Below are positions 7,913 through 16,353 of a DNA stretch of 64,000 bases, piece by piece (positions within the stretch are counted from its first letter, which is position 1; each line of letters starts with the position of its first letter). A program made the translations under genes and the position numbers. The DNA is from Variovorax sp. PAMC26660 (GTDB lineage Bacteria; Pseudomonadota; Gammaproteobacteria; Burkholderiales; Burkholderiaceae_C), in NCBI RefSeq assembly GCF_014302995.1, contig NZ_CP060295.1:5881501-5945500 (forward strand). Reading direction: 5' to 3'. The notes beneath the pieces were generated by a model. The model searched no databases. It had not been told where the DNA came from and worked only from the letters and a program-made list of their open reading frames with translations.

Positions 7913-8848
7913 TCAGTTGCCTGCAGCGGCGCTCATGGCCGCCATCCATTGCGCGGCCGTGGCCTCAGGGTCTTCGGCCGCGACCAGCGCGCGCACCACA
8001 GCGATCGAGCCGACGCTGGTGGCCAGCACCTCGGGCAGTCGCACGGCATCGATGCCGCCGATGCCGACCTGCGGATAGCCGCGCAGCAGGCGCGCATAGG
8101 CCGCAAGCCGGGCCACGCCCTGGGGTGCGGTCGCCATCCGCTTGAGCGTTGTCGGGTACACCGCGCCCATCGCGATATAGCTCGGGCTCACGGCGTCGGC
8201 GCGCACCATCTCGGCGTAGCCATGGGTGCTGACACCCAGGCGCAGGCCGGAAGCGCGCAACTGCTGCAGCTCTTCAGGCGAGAGCGCATCGAGGTCTTCC
8301 TGGCCAAGGTGAATGCCATAGGCACCCGCAGCGATGGCCACTTGCCAGTGATCGTTGATGAAGAGCAGGGCGCCGGTGCCCTGCACCGCTGCGACAGCCG
8401 CCTGCACTTCGCGTTCGACGGCTGCCGCGTCGTCGGACTTGAAGCGCAACTGCACGGTTGGCACGCCGGCGCGCGCCATGCGGCCGACCCATGCTGCATC
8501 GGGCAGCACAGCGTAAAGGCCGAGCCGTTCGGGGCAGGGCGGAAAAGCATCGTCGCGTGCAGCGGGCGGAAACGGCCGCAGGCCGAAATCAACAGGGCTG
8601 TCGGGCCACAGCGCCGCATCGAATTGGCTCAGCCGCTCGCTTTGTGCGCGCCAGGCGTGGGCGAGGCATTCCGCATCGATCTCGATGAAGCCAAGGGCTG
8701 TGCAGGCCTGCTTGGCGCCGCGATAGACCGCATCGTCCGAAGAGAAGTTCGGCGCGCTGACGGGCGCCGAGGTGATGGCACCGAAGCGCAACCCGTGGGC
8801 TGCGACGATGGCGTGCGCAATGGCGCGGGCGTCTGGGGCGGTGCTCAT
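7913..8848 (-). CDS. thiE: Thiamine phosphate synthase ThiE with N-terminal extension
   Basis: 311 residues. The ThiE TIM barrel occupies about 110-311 ([82 protein letters not shown]), with the diphosphate- and pyrimidine-binding residues intact. It joins HMP-PP to thiazole phosphate to give thiamine phosphate. Common ThiE proteins are about 210 residues, so the first ~105 residues ([13 protein letters not shown] ... [17 protein letters not shown]) are an additional domain I do not recognise. The start overlaps the thiG stop by ATGA, and the TonB receptor follows after five bases. Confidence 0.9.
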   Translation of the reverse strand: MSTAPDARAIAHAIVAAHGLRFGAITSAPVSAPNFSSDDAVYRGAKQACTALGFIEIDAECLAHAWRAQSERLSQFDAALWPDSPVDFGLRPFPPAARDDAFPPCPERLGLYAVLPDAAWVGRMARAGVPTVQLRFKSDDAAAVEREVQAAVAAVQGTGALLFINDHWQVAIAAGAYGIHLGQEDLDALSPEELQQLRASGLRLGVSTHGYAEMVRADAVSPSYIAMGAVYPTTLKRMATAPQGVARLAAYARLLRGYPQVGIGGIDAVRLPEVLATSVGSIAVVRALVAAEDPEATAAQWMAAMSAAAGN

Positions 8849-9675
8849 GGCGCGTGGTGCCAGAAGGGCGTGCCGAGCACCGGCGTGCTGGGTTGCGCCG
8901 CATCCTGCGCAGCCATGGCGCCGGCGCGCCAGGCGGTGCGGCCCGCCTGCACGGCATCGGCGAAAGCGCCTGCCATTGCAACCGGGTCCTGCGCCAGGGC
9001 GACGGCGGTGTTGAGCAGCACGCCGTCGTATCCCCACTCCATCACCTGGCAGGCATGCGAAGGAAGACCGAGGCCCGCATCCACCAGCATCGGCACCTTG
9101 AGCCGGTCGCGCAGCACTTGCAGTGCGTAAGGGTTGATCGGCCCGCGGCCGGTGCCGATGGGCGCGGCCCAGGGCATCACGGCCTGGCAACCGACGTCGA
9201 CCAGCCGCTGGCACAGCACCAGGTCTTCCGTGCAATAGGGCAGCACCTTGAAGCCGTCGCGGATCAGCTGCGATGCGGCATCGACAAGATTCAGCGTGTC
9301 GGGCTGCAGCGTGTAGTCGTCGCCGATCAATTCGAGCTTGATCCACGGCGTGTCGAACAGCTCGCGCGCCATCTGCGCGGTGGCGACCACTTCCTGCACG
9401 CTGTGGCAGCCGGCGGTGTTGGGCAGCACCGGCACGGCCAGGTTGCGCAGCAGCTCCCAGAAGCCGTTGCCGAGGTCGCTGTTGCCCGAGCCCTGATTCG
9501 CTGTCTGGCGGCGCAGCGACGCGGTCAGCATCGCGGGCTTCGCGCGCTTCACCGCCGCTTCGAGCAGGTCGGGCGATGGGTAGCGCGCGGTGCCGAGCAG
9601 CAGCCGGCTTTGAAAGGTCTCGCCGTAGAGGACCAGCGGATCGTTTGTGTTGTTCGTCATGGGTGTTGTCTCCAT
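8845..9675 (-). CDS. thiG: Thiazole synthase ThiG
   Basis: 276 residues with the ThiG barrel: [17 protein letters not shown] at the start, the Schiff-base lysine K113 in [23 protein letters not shown] for phosphate binding and [28 protein letters not shown] near the end. It condenses deoxyxylulose phosphate, dehydroglycine and ThiS thiocarboxylate into the thiazole of thiamine. The C-terminus has a ~25-residue tail rich in Ala/Thr/Pro. Start alternatives are 9675 and 9660 (MTNN). It lies seven bases after thiS and overlaps thiE by four. Confidence 0.95.
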   Translation of the reverse strand: METTPMTNNTNDPLVLYGETFQSRLLLGTARYPSPDLLEAAVKRAKPAMLTASLRRQTANQGSGNSDLGNGFWELLRNLAVPVLPNTAGCHSVQEVVATAQMARELFDTPWIKLELIGDDYTLQPDTLNLVDAASQLIRDGFKVLPYCTEDLVLCQRLVDVGCQAVMPWAAPIGTGRGPINPYALQVLRDRLKVPMLVDAGLGLPSHACQVMEWGYDGVLLNTAVALAQDPVAMAGAFADAVQAGRTAWRAGAMAAQDAAQPSTPVLGTPFWHHAP

Positions 9676-9682
9676 CGTTCGT

Positions 9683-9880
9683 TCAGCCGCCCGTCACGGG
9701 GCGAATCACCTCGATGCGGTCGTCGGGTTGCAGCGTGCGCGCCGCATAGGCCGAGCGCGGCACGAACTCGCGGTTCACGGCCACCGCAAACGGCGGCGTG
9801 GCATTCAATGCGGCCAGCGCGTCGGTGAGCGTGGCGCTGTCGGGCAGCGCAAAGGGCTTGTCGTTGATCAGGATGTTCAT
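9683..9880 (-). CDS. thiS: Sulfur carrier protein ThiS
   Basis: 65 residues with a ubiquitin-like fold pattern ([12 protein letters not shown] ... [19 protein letters not shown]) and the essential C-terminal Gly-Gly (RPVTGG) that becomes the thiocarboxylate. It supplies sulfur to ThiG. The start is two bases after the thiO stop; an alternative ATG two codons earlier would overlap thiO. Confidence 0.95.
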   Translation of the reverse strand: MNILINDKPFALPDSATLTDALAALNATPPFAVAVNREFVPRSAYAARTLQPDDRIEVIRPVTGG

Positions 9881-9882
9881 CG

Positions 9883-10977
9883 TCATGCGTTGTCGGAGGT
9901 CTCCATGCCGAAGCTGCGCGCAAGCGTGGCGTGGCCGTGCGCGAGCAACTGCATCGTGGCGTCGAGCAGGGCGGGCGCGATCATGAAGCCGTGGCGGTAC
10001 AGGCCGTTGATCTGCAGCACGCGCGGCTGCGGCTGGCGAATGGCAGGCAGGTTGTCGGGCAGCGTGGGACGGCACTGCGTGGCGATCTCCACGATGCGCG
10101 CTTCGGCAAAACCGCTGTGCACGGCGTAGGCGGCGCTCAGCAGTTCCAGCGTGGAGCGCACGCTGGCGGGCGACATGTCGTCCGACTCGATCTCCGTCGC
10201 GCCGATCACGAAGATGTTGCCGGGCTTGGGCGCGATGTAGAGCGGATAGCGCGGATGCACGAGGCGCGTGGGGCGCTGCAGCGTCACTTCGGGCGCATGC
10301 ACGCGGATCACCTCGCCGCGCACGCCGCGCAGCGCCTGCCACTGGGGCTTGGCGCCCAGGCCGCGGCAGTCGATCACCCAGTCGGGCTGGCCCGGTTGGC
10401 CGGGTGAGAAGTCCGCCAGTGCGCGAGGTGATTGCCAGTGCAGGTCGACGTTCGGGCTGCCCTGCAAGGTGGCGAGCAGCGATGCAAGCAGGGCGCGGTT
10501 GTCGAGCTGGCCTTCGCCCGGCAGGAACAGGCCCTGCGCGAAACGCTGGCCCAGCGAAGGCTCGAGCGCGGCGATGGCTGTCGCGTCGAGCGTTTGCATC
10601 GGCGCGAGTTCGGGGACCTGCGCGCCAGTCGTGGCGAGCACCCGCGCAAGCCGCGAGGCTTCGGCCGCATCCTGCCGGTGCCAGAGCACCAGCGTGCCTT
10701 CGCGCTGGAAGAACACGGGCTGTGCGAGCGAGGCCAGCAGTTCGGGCCAGCGCGACAGCGCGTGCTGCCCCATGCGCACGACCGAGACCGGCGCCACGGC
10801 CGATTCGGCCAGCGGCGCGAGCATGGCTGCGGCCACGCGCGCGGCCGCACCCTCGGCGTCGGCGCTGCCCGCTTCGTACAGGTCGACCTTGCAGCCAGCC
10901 TGCGCCAGCGAAACCGCCAGTAGCCGGCCCATGAGGCCCGCGCCGAGGATGGCGACTGATTGAAATGGCAGGCTCAT
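9883..10977 (-). CDS. thiO: Glycine oxidase ThiO (FAD-dependent)
   Basis: 364 residues from the ATG at 10977. The N-terminal FAD-binding Rossmann motif is VAILGAGLMGRLLAVSLAQAG (residues 8-28). Later signatures are GEGQLDNRALL, a GxRGEVIRV substrate-domain motif and the C-terminal FAD contact INGLYRHGFMIAPALLDA. ThiO oxidises glycine to the imine used by ThiG, the oxygen-dependent alternative to ThiH, and its presence fits an aerobe. It heads the thiO-thiS-thiG-thiE-receptor operon. No TPP riboswitch was seen upstream; the leader instead contains an inverted REP-like pair. Confidence 0.92.
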   Translation of the reverse strand: MSLPFQSVAILGAGLMGRLLAVSLAQAGCKVDLYEAGSADAEGAAARVAAAMLAPLAESAVAPVSVVRMGQHALSRWPELLASLAQPVFFQREGTLVLWHRQDAAEASRLARVLATTGAQVPELAPMQTLDATAIAALEPSLGQRFAQGLFLPGEGQLDNRALLASLLATLQGSPNVDLHWQSPRALADFSPGQPGQPDWVIDCRGLGAKPQWQALRGVRGEVIRVHAPEVTLQRPTRLVHPRYPLYIAPKPGNIFVIGATEIESDDMSPASVRSTLELLSAAYAVHSGFAEARIVEIATQCRPTLPDNLPAIRQPQPRVLQINGLYRHGFMIAPALLDATMQLLAHGHATLARSFGMETSDNA

Positions 10978-10984
10978 GGTCTTG

Positions 10985-11086
10985 CTCCTTCCCCCTCTGG
11001 GGGAAGGCTGGGATGGGGGCAGGCAGAGCGCCCAATAGATACGCCGCTTGCCCCCACCCCGACCCTCCCCCGGAAGGGGAGGGAGA
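10985..11086. repeat. Inverted pair of REP-like units between thiO and thiD
   Basis: Two GC-rich units of about 40 bases face each other. The left one contains CCCCCTCTGGGGGAAGG and GGGATGGGGGCA; the right one, reverse complemented, contains CCTTCCGGGGGAGGG and GGGGTGGGGGCA. Each unit has its own C/G-run mini-hairpin, and together they can fold into a long cruciform. This is the structure of a BIME-like REP doublet. It fills most of the 140-base divergent space between thiO and thiD. Confidence 0.7.
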
Positions 11087-11117
11087 AATGCAAGGCAGGT
11101 CGCCGATAATTTTCCGT

Positions 11118-11966
11118 ATGACCCAAGGACTTCCCCAGCGCTACGCACGCGTGCTTTCCATCGCCGGTTCCGACAGCGGCGGCGGTGCCGGCATCCAGGC
11201 CGATCTCAAGACCTTCGCGGCCCTCGGCTGCTACGGCATGACGGCCATCACCGCGCTCACCGCGCAGAACACGCTGGGCGTGTCGGGCATTCACGGCGTG
11301 CCGCCCGATTTTCTGAAGGCGCAGATCCAGGCGGTGATCGAGGACATCGGCGTCGATGCCGTCAAGCTCGGCATGCTGCATACGCCCGAGGTGGTGGAGG
11401 TCGTGGCCTGGGCCATCGACCGCTATCAATTGAAGAACGTGGTGCTCGATCCGGTCATGGTCGCCACGAGCGGCGACCGGCTGATCGCCGCGGAGACCGT
11501 GCAGGTATTGGTGCGCGAGCTGTTCCCGCGCGCGTTGGTCGTCACGCCCAATCTCGACGAGGCTGCGTTGCTGATCGGCCATGCCATTGACGGGGTGGAT
11601 GCGCTCGATGGCGCCGCCGACGAACTGCTGGCGCTCGGCGCGAAGGCCGTGCTGCTCAAGGGCGGCCATCTGCCGGGCGACGATGTGGTCGACGTGCTGT
11701 TGCAGTCCGATGGCGCTCGCAAGCGCCTGGCCTCGAGGCGCATCGCAAGCCGCAACCTGCATGGCACCGGCTGCACGCTGTCGTCCGCCATCGCGGCGCA
11801 CCTGGCACTGGGCTTGGCCTTGCCCGAGGCGGTCGAAAAGGCGCGCACGTACATCCTCGGCGCGATGGCCGCCGGCGCGAACGTGCAGATCGGCGCGGGC
11901 CATGGTCCGCTCAACCACGGCTTTGCGCCAGTGCCGACGTACCGCCTGCCCGCGACGGGCGGCTGA
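11118..11966 (+). CDS. thiD: Bifunctional HMP kinase / HMP-phosphate kinase ThiD
   Basis: 282 residues, ribokinase-like. The N-terminal GSDSGGGAGIQADLKT motif (from residue 17), AITALTAQNT, VLDPVMVATSGDRL, VTPNLDEAALL and the anion-hole motif HGTGCTLSSA with Cys at about 219 are all present. It phosphorylates hydroxymethylpyrimidine twice to feed ThiE. The gene is divergent from the thiO operon and convergent with cytX; the last 56 bases overlap the end of cytX on the other strand. No strong Shine-Dalgarno is visible before this ATG. Confidence 0.95.
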   Translation: MTQGLPQRYARVLSIAGSDSGGGAGIQADLKTFAALGCYGMTAITALTAQNTLGVSGIHGVPPDFLKAQIQAVIEDIGVDAVKLGMLHTPEVVEVVAWAIDRYQLKNVVLDPVMVATSGDRLIAAETVQVLVRELFPRALVVTPNLDEAALLIGHAIDGVDALDGAADELLALGAKAVLLKGGHLPGDDVVDVLLQSDGARKRLASRRIASRNLHGTGCTLSSAIAAHLALGLALPEAVEKARTYILGAMAAGANVQIGAGHGPLNHGFAPVPTYRLPATGG

Positions 11967-13245
11967 GCCACGCAAGCACGAAGGTCGCGGCCAGCGTCGG
12001 CAATGCCGAGCCCAACTGGGGCGCCCACTTGGCAAGGGCGTGGTACGCCGCGATGCCCGCGATCCAGATCAGCGCCGCGCCGAAGTCGACCTGGCGCGTG
12101 CCGGTAGCCACCACCGATTGACCACTGCCCAGGCGCCCGAGGATCACGCCGTACAGCGGCACGAACACCGAACTCAGCAGCAGCAGGAAAGGTTCGAGCG
12201 TGTGCATCGGCAGCACCAGCGCCAGTGCAATGCACAGCGTGGCCAGCAGCAGGCCCCAGCGCCGCACGCTCCAGCGCGGCAGCAGGCTGTGGGTGGAGAC
12301 CGAGCCCGAGTAGACGTCGCCATAGGCGTTGTCGAGTTCGTCGATGAGGATGAGGCCCAGCGCCACCAGCCCGCCCTGTGCGAGCAGCAGCGCGGTGACG
12401 AGGCTGACGCCCGGTTCGGCCACGCTCACCACCATCACGCCCAGCGCGTAGCACCAGATATTGGCCAGCGCGTAGCCGATCCAGGTGCCGCTGAACGCGC
12501 TGCCCAGACCACCCGTGCTGCGCTTGCCGTGCCGCGCATAGTCGGCCACCAGCGGCAGCCATGACACCGGCATCGCGATCACCAGGTCGAGCGCGCCGAA
12601 CATGCCCATGCTGCCGTCGCCCGGCCGCGCCCAGAAGGCGTCCAGCCCCTTGGCCTGCAGCCGCGTCGCGAACTGCCAACTGAGCCACAGCAACGACAGC
12701 ACCACCAGCGGCAGGCCGAATCGGCTGACGAAGCGCCGCACCAGCTTGACCATCGATCCCGCAAGCAGCGCCAGCAACACCGCGCCCCACAGCAGCGTGG
12801 TCAGCACGCCGCCCCAAAAGGAGCCGAGCGACGGGCCGAAAGCCAGTTGGCCGATGGCCTGCGTGCCCTCGCGCATGATCACCAGCTCGAAAGTGGTCCA
12901 ACCCACCAGTTGCACGATGTTGAGCAGCACCGGCAGGCGCGCGAAGGCGCTGCCGTAGGTGGCATGCATCAGGCCGGCGCTGGCCAGTCCGCTTTCGCAG
13001 CCCAGCCGCGCGGTCCAGGCCAGCAGGCCGGCGCCGAGGCAGGAGCCCAGCACGATCGCGATGGCCGCGTCGCGCGTGCCCACTGCCGGAACCAAGTAGG
13101 CGCCGATCTGCATGACCAGCAGGCCGACGCCCAGGCTGAACCACAGCGAGGCATGGTCATGCCAGCCAAAGACGCGCTTCGACGCGGGCAGCGGCGAGAG
13201 CGCCTCGTTGGCGCGGGAAGATTCGTTGTTGTCGTCGTGTGCCAT
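11911..13245 (-). CDS. cytX: CytX-type hydroxymethylpyrimidine permease under TPP riboswitch control
   Basis: 444 residues with about 12 membrane helices, NCS1 cytosine-permease-like (FSLGVGLLVMQIGAYLVPAVGTRDAAIAIVLGS; FELVIMREG; VADYARHGKRSTGGLGSAFSGTWIGYALANIWCYALG). The start at 13245 was chosen because GGAG lies eight bases upstream and because an upstream extension would run into the riboswitch. CytX proteins are predicted importers of the pyrimidine moiety of thiamine. The TPP riboswitch in its leader supports this strongly. The 3' end overlaps thiD. Confidence 0.92.
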   Translation of the reverse strand: MAHDDNNESSRANEALSPLPASKRVFGWHDHASLWFSLGVGLLVMQIGAYLVPAVGTRDAAIAIVLGSCLGAGLLAWTARLGCESGLASAGLMHATYGSAFARLPVLLNIVQLVGWTTFELVIMREGTQAIGQLAFGPSLGSFWGGVLTTLLWGAVLLALLAGSMVKLVRRFVSRFGLPLVVLSLLWLSWQFATRLQAKGLDAFWARPGDGSMGMFGALDLVIAMPVSWLPLVADYARHGKRSTGGLGSAFSGTWIGYALANIWCYALGVMVVSVAEPGVSLVTALLLAQGGLVALGLILIDELDNAYGDVYSGSVSTHSLLPRWSVRRWGLLLATLCIALALVLPMHTLEPFLLLLSSVFVPLYGVILGRLGSGQSVVATGTRQVDFGAALIWIAGIAAYHALAKWAPQLGSALPTLAATFVLAWLSRPSRAGGTSALAQSRG

Positions 13246-13567
13246 CCGTTTGCTCCAGTGCAAAAGGTTTGGCAGGTGGGCGAGGCTCCAGCGGCTCGGC
13301 CGTCGCGCGAGACAACGCGACAGGCCGCCGGACCAGCTTCCCTGCGCGAGGATTACCTCAGTCAGGTTCAAAGGGACTCTCTCAGTCAGCCCCGGAACGG
13401 ATTCCGGCTCGACACCCCTAGCAATGCACTGCAGCGAACTGCGGCGCGGGGAGGATTTTATCCCTTGCCGGAAAGTGCATCGCCGCGCGTGCCATGGCCA
13501 TGCTGCGAACGGGAGAAAATCAAGGCCAATAACAAGGGCGCGTTTCAATGCGCGGGAGGGAAACCGT
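13246..13567. other. Intergenic region between divergent cytX and cyclase genes
   Basis: The left two thirds are the cytX leader with the TPP riboswitch (13336-13424). The right part (about 13430-13567) contains the outward promoters. A clear ribosome binding site, GGGAGGG, lies seven bases before the cyclase ATG at 13568. No other gene is seen. Confidence 0.6.
13336..13424 (-). ncRNA. TPP riboswitch (THI element) upstream of cytX
   Basis: Read on the minus strand the aptamer has all hallmark blocks: the P1/P2 start TAGGGGTGTC, a P3 hairpin GAGCCGGAATCCGTTCCGG, the pyrimidine-sensing CTGAGA within CTGACTGAGAGAG, CCCTTTGAACCTGA, the GTAAT segment and the closing GCGCAGGGAAG. It ends about 90 bases before cytX, leaving room for an expression platform; the GC-rich stretch there can form a hairpin near the ribosome site, so translational control is likely. 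TPP binding should lower CytX synthesis. Confidence 0.95.
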
Positions 13568-15511
13568 ATGGCAGATGATGATTTCAGGCGTTCGGACATG
13601 GCAGGGCCTTTGCCGGTCGGCTCCGACAACACTTCGCGAACGCGCATGCGGCGCTTCAGGGTCGATGTCGGCACCATCATCTGCGCCGTCGCGCTGGTGC
13701 AATCGCTGCTGCTGGTGGCTTTCGGCTACTGGGCAGCGGAACGGCTGGTGTCGAGGGTGGGTGAGTCCGCGCACAAGGTCAACCACGACCGGGTCGAGGA
13801 CAACGTGCTGGCCTTCCTCGCCAAGACAGAAGCGTTGGTGCGCGCCATCGCCCACACGCCCAGCCTGCATCCGGCGGGCCAAGACGGCGACCAGACCGCA
13901 GAGTTGCTCTGGACCGCGCTGGAGCAGACGCCCGAGCTCGACAGCATCGGCGTGACCAGCGACGACGGCCACCAGTTGATGGCGCTGCGCCAGCCCGTGC
14001 CAGCCGTGCGGCAGGTCCTGCGCGATCCGACGTTCAGCACCGAGACGTGGGAATACAAGCAGCCACCCGATTCAGACGGCGACAGCGACCCGAGGCAGCG
14101 CTATGCGACGACCCGCATCGAGGCCTTCCGCAGTGACGACGACCCGACGAAGGACGGCGAATACCTGCAAGCCGAGAAGGCGCGGCACGCGGTATGGACC
14201 GCACCTTTCCTGCTGCCAGCGGAGAAGGAACTCGGCGTCAGCCACGCGCGGCCGAGCCACCGACGCGACGACGAAGGCGCGCCCCAGACGCTGGTGGTGG
14301 CCGCCGACGTGTCGTTGGGCCATCTCTCCAGCCTGGTCCGGCTGTTCGGTGGCACCGGCCATGGCAACAGCGCGTTGCTGAGCGCCGACCACCACGTGAT
14401 CGCACGTGGCGACCAGCCCCACGTCGTTCGCGTGCTGGAAGATCCACAAGGTGGCGTGCTCGGCGCGCTGCACGCGCACATGCTGGCCAACGGCAGCCGG
14501 GGCTGGACCGAAGACACGGCCTTCACCCTTGACCATGAGGGAGCGCGCTACCGGGTGCAGACATCGCTCATCGCGGGCACGGGCTGGCGGCTCGTGAGCT
14601 GGGAGCCCGAAGACGCGCTGCTCGGCGGCCTGCATCGCAACGTGCTCTGGTCGCTGCTGCTCACGTTGAGCTTTCTTGCCATCGCGCTCTTCATTTCGCT
14701 GCGCCTGTCGAAGCTCGTGACCGCGCCGATCGAAAACCTCTCGCGCACCGCCCGCCGCATCGGGCGGCTGGAACTTGACGACCTGCCGCTCGAGAAGAGC
14801 CGGGTGCTGGAAATCCAGCACCTCAACCAGGCGCTGGACGATTCCGCGCGCAGCCTCAAGGCCTTCAGCAAGTTCGTGCCGGTCGATGTGATCAAGCAGC
14901 TCATTGCTGATGGCCACACGCTCGCGCCCAGTGGGGCGCCGCGCCGCATCACCGCGATGTTCACCGACGTGGAAGGCTTCACCACTATTTCGGAATCGAT
15001 GGAAGCCGATGTGCTGATGCGCCAGTTGACCGAGTACTTCAACCTCGCCACAGGCGTGTTCGCACGGCACGGTGGCGTGGTCGACAAGTTCATGGGCGAC
15101 GGCATCATGGTGCTGTGGGGGGCGCCGGCAGACCTGCCGGATGCGGAGTACCAAGCCTGCGTCGCGTCGCTCGAACTGCACGCCGAGATGAACGAACTCA
15201 ACCAGAAGTGGCGCGACGAGGGCTTGCACGAGTTCCGCACACGCATCGGCATCCACACGGGTCTCGCGGTGGCGGGTGTGCTCGGCTCCAGCGATCGCCT
15301 GTCGTACACGGCCCTGGGCGATGTGATCAACGTGGCGAGCCGCATCGAAGGCACCAACAAGCAACTGGGCACGCGCACGTTGCTCTCCGAGGAAACGTTC
15401 GCGGGGCTGCAAGGGCGGCTCGCCACGCGCCGCATCGAGGAACTGGTGGAACTGCGCGGGCGGCAGACGCGGATGGTGCTCTACGAGCTGCTGGAGCCTA
15501 CGCAGTCCTGA
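13568..15511 (+). CDS. Membrane-bound class III adenylate/guanylate cyclase with HAMP domain
   Basis: 647 residues. A helix at about 34-56 and another at about 358-378 frame a ~300-residue periplasmic sensor region; a HAMP linker follows (RLSKLVTAPIENLSRTARRIG). The catalytic domain (about 455-645) keeps the metal-binding aspartates (MFTDVEGFTTIS; KFMGDGIMVLWG), the adenine-type lysine in VDKFMGD, a Thr in SYTALGDVINVASR and the transition-state Arg. This favours an active adenylate cyclase. The signal is unknown. The last 14 bases overlap the convergent tetR gene. Confidence 0.9.
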   Translation: MADDDFRRSDMAGPLPVGSDNTSRTRMRRFRVDVGTIICAVALVQSLLLVAFGYWAAERLVSRVGESAHKVNHDRVEDNVLAFLAKTEALVRAIAHTPSLHPAGQDGDQTAELLWTALEQTPELDSIGVTSDDGHQLMALRQPVPAVRQVLRDPTFSTETWEYKQPPDSDGDSDPRQRYATTRIEAFRSDDDPTKDGEYLQAEKARHAVWTAPFLLPAEKELGVSHARPSHRRDDEGAPQTLVVAADVSLGHLSSLVRLFGGTGHGNSALLSADHHVIARGDQPHVVRVLEDPQGGVLGALHAHMLANGSRGWTEDTAFTLDHEGARYRVQTSLIAGTGWRLVSWEPEDALLGGLHRNVLWSLLLTLSFLAIALFISLRLSKLVTAPIENLSRTARRIGRLELDDLPLEKSRVLEIQHLNQALDDSARSLKAFSKFVPVDVIKQLIADGHTLAPSGAPRRITAMFTDVEGFTTISESMEADVLMRQLTEYFNLATGVFARHGGVVDKFMGDGIMVLWGAPADLPDAEYQACVASLELHAEMNELNQKWRDEGLHEFRTRIGIHTGLAVAGVLGSSDRLSYTALGDVINVASRIEGTNKQLGTRTLLSEETFAGLQGRLATRRIEELVELRGRQTRMVLYELLEPTQS

Positions 15512-16238
15512 TGACCCTGCTGGCGAAAGCTTCCAATCCGTCGATGGTGATCTGCACGTGCCGCTCGAAGCTGCCGTCCAGCGGCACTGTCGTGCCGTTG
15601 TCCCAGCGCACGATGAAGGCCTTGTTGGCCAGCAACGGCAGGTGGCGCGTGAGCACCGGGTGGTCGAGCGGGCGAATGGTGTGGACGCGTTCGCGCAGTT
15701 CCTCGGCCCAGGCCTGCGTGTTGTCGGAGGGCAGGGGCGAGAACTCCATCGTCACGAAGCCCAGCATGGCCGCGATCACGCAGTTGTAGGCCTCCAGCAG
15801 CGATTCGCCCTCGAAGCCGGCTTCGATCAGAGCCGCAAGCACGCCCTCGACAAGCTCGGTCGGCAGGCTGCCGTTCGACACCAACTGGGCGCCGAGCAAT
15901 TGCGCCACGTTCGGGTGACGCCGCACGGTGGCGCGGCAGCGGCGGAACAGTTCGGCGATCCATGCCTGCCACGTCAGCTTGCCCGCTGACGGCGTGACTT
16001 CGGCCATCGCCGTGGCGGCCACCTCGGCGAGCAGCGCTTCGCGCGTGCTCACATGCCAGTGCACCGTGGCCGGATAGACGCCCAGCCGCGTCGCGATCTC
16101 GCGCATGCTGAAGGCGCCGAGGCCGAATTCGTCGATGTATTCCAGCGCCGCTTCGGCGATGCGCTGCTTCGTCAACGCAGCGCCGCCTGCTGGGCGACCG
16201 GCGGTCCTGGGCGGGGGCTTGGCAGGTGTTTTCTTCAT
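15498..16238 (-). CDS. TetR/AcrR-family transcriptional regulator
   Basis: 246 residues from the ATG at 16238. After a basic Lys/Pro/Arg tail (residues 1-20) comes a TetR helix-turn-helix (RIAEAALEYIDEFGLGAFSMREIATRLGV, then TVHWHVSTREALLAEV). The C-terminal ligand domain includes a tetracycline-repressor-like C-terminal region (MEFSPLPSDNTQ, HLPLLANKAFIVRWDNG). It is divergent from an aminotransferase gene and separated from it by an A/T-rich gap with repeated half-sites, so it very likely represses that gene and itself. Confidence 0.87.
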   Translation of the reverse strand: MKKTPAKPPPRTAGRPAGGAALTKQRIAEAALEYIDEFGLGAFSMREIATRLGVYPATVHWHVSTREALLAEVAATAMAEVTPSAGKLTWQAWIAELFRRCRATVRRHPNVAQLLGAQLVSNGSLPTELVEGVLAALIEAGFEGESLLEAYNCVIAAMLGFVTMEFSPLPSDNTQAWAEELRERVHTIRPLDHPVLTRHLPLLANKAFIVRWDNGTTVPLDGSFERHVQITIDGLEAFASRVIRTA

Positions 16239-16259
16239 GGAAGCCGCCATTGTGCAGGC

Positions 16260-16306
16260 GATCAATTAATCGTATAAATAATATTAATTGAGCATTGATC
16301 AATTAA
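16260..16306. promoter_or_regulatory. Operator cluster for the TetR regulator
   Basis: In an otherwise GC-rich genome this A/T-rich segment carries three copies of the half-site ATTAATTGA / TCAATTAAT (16262-16270, 16283-16291, 16299-16306) in alternating orientation. They form two overlapping inverted repeats: CAATTAAT with ATTAATTG (12-base spacer) and TTAATTGA with TCAATTAA (7-base spacer). The spacing and the location between tetR and its divergent neighbour fit a TetR operator overlapping both promoters. Confidence 0.6.
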
Positions 16307-16353
16307 ATGCGCCGCAAACGCCCGGACGTACCACCATCGAGAGGACATCTTCC

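Noticed and set aside
14072..15412. A 446-codon open frame on the minus strand opposite the cyclase
   Set aside because: It is antisense to a well-recognised cyclase with intact catalytic motifs; the translation has no recognisable domain.
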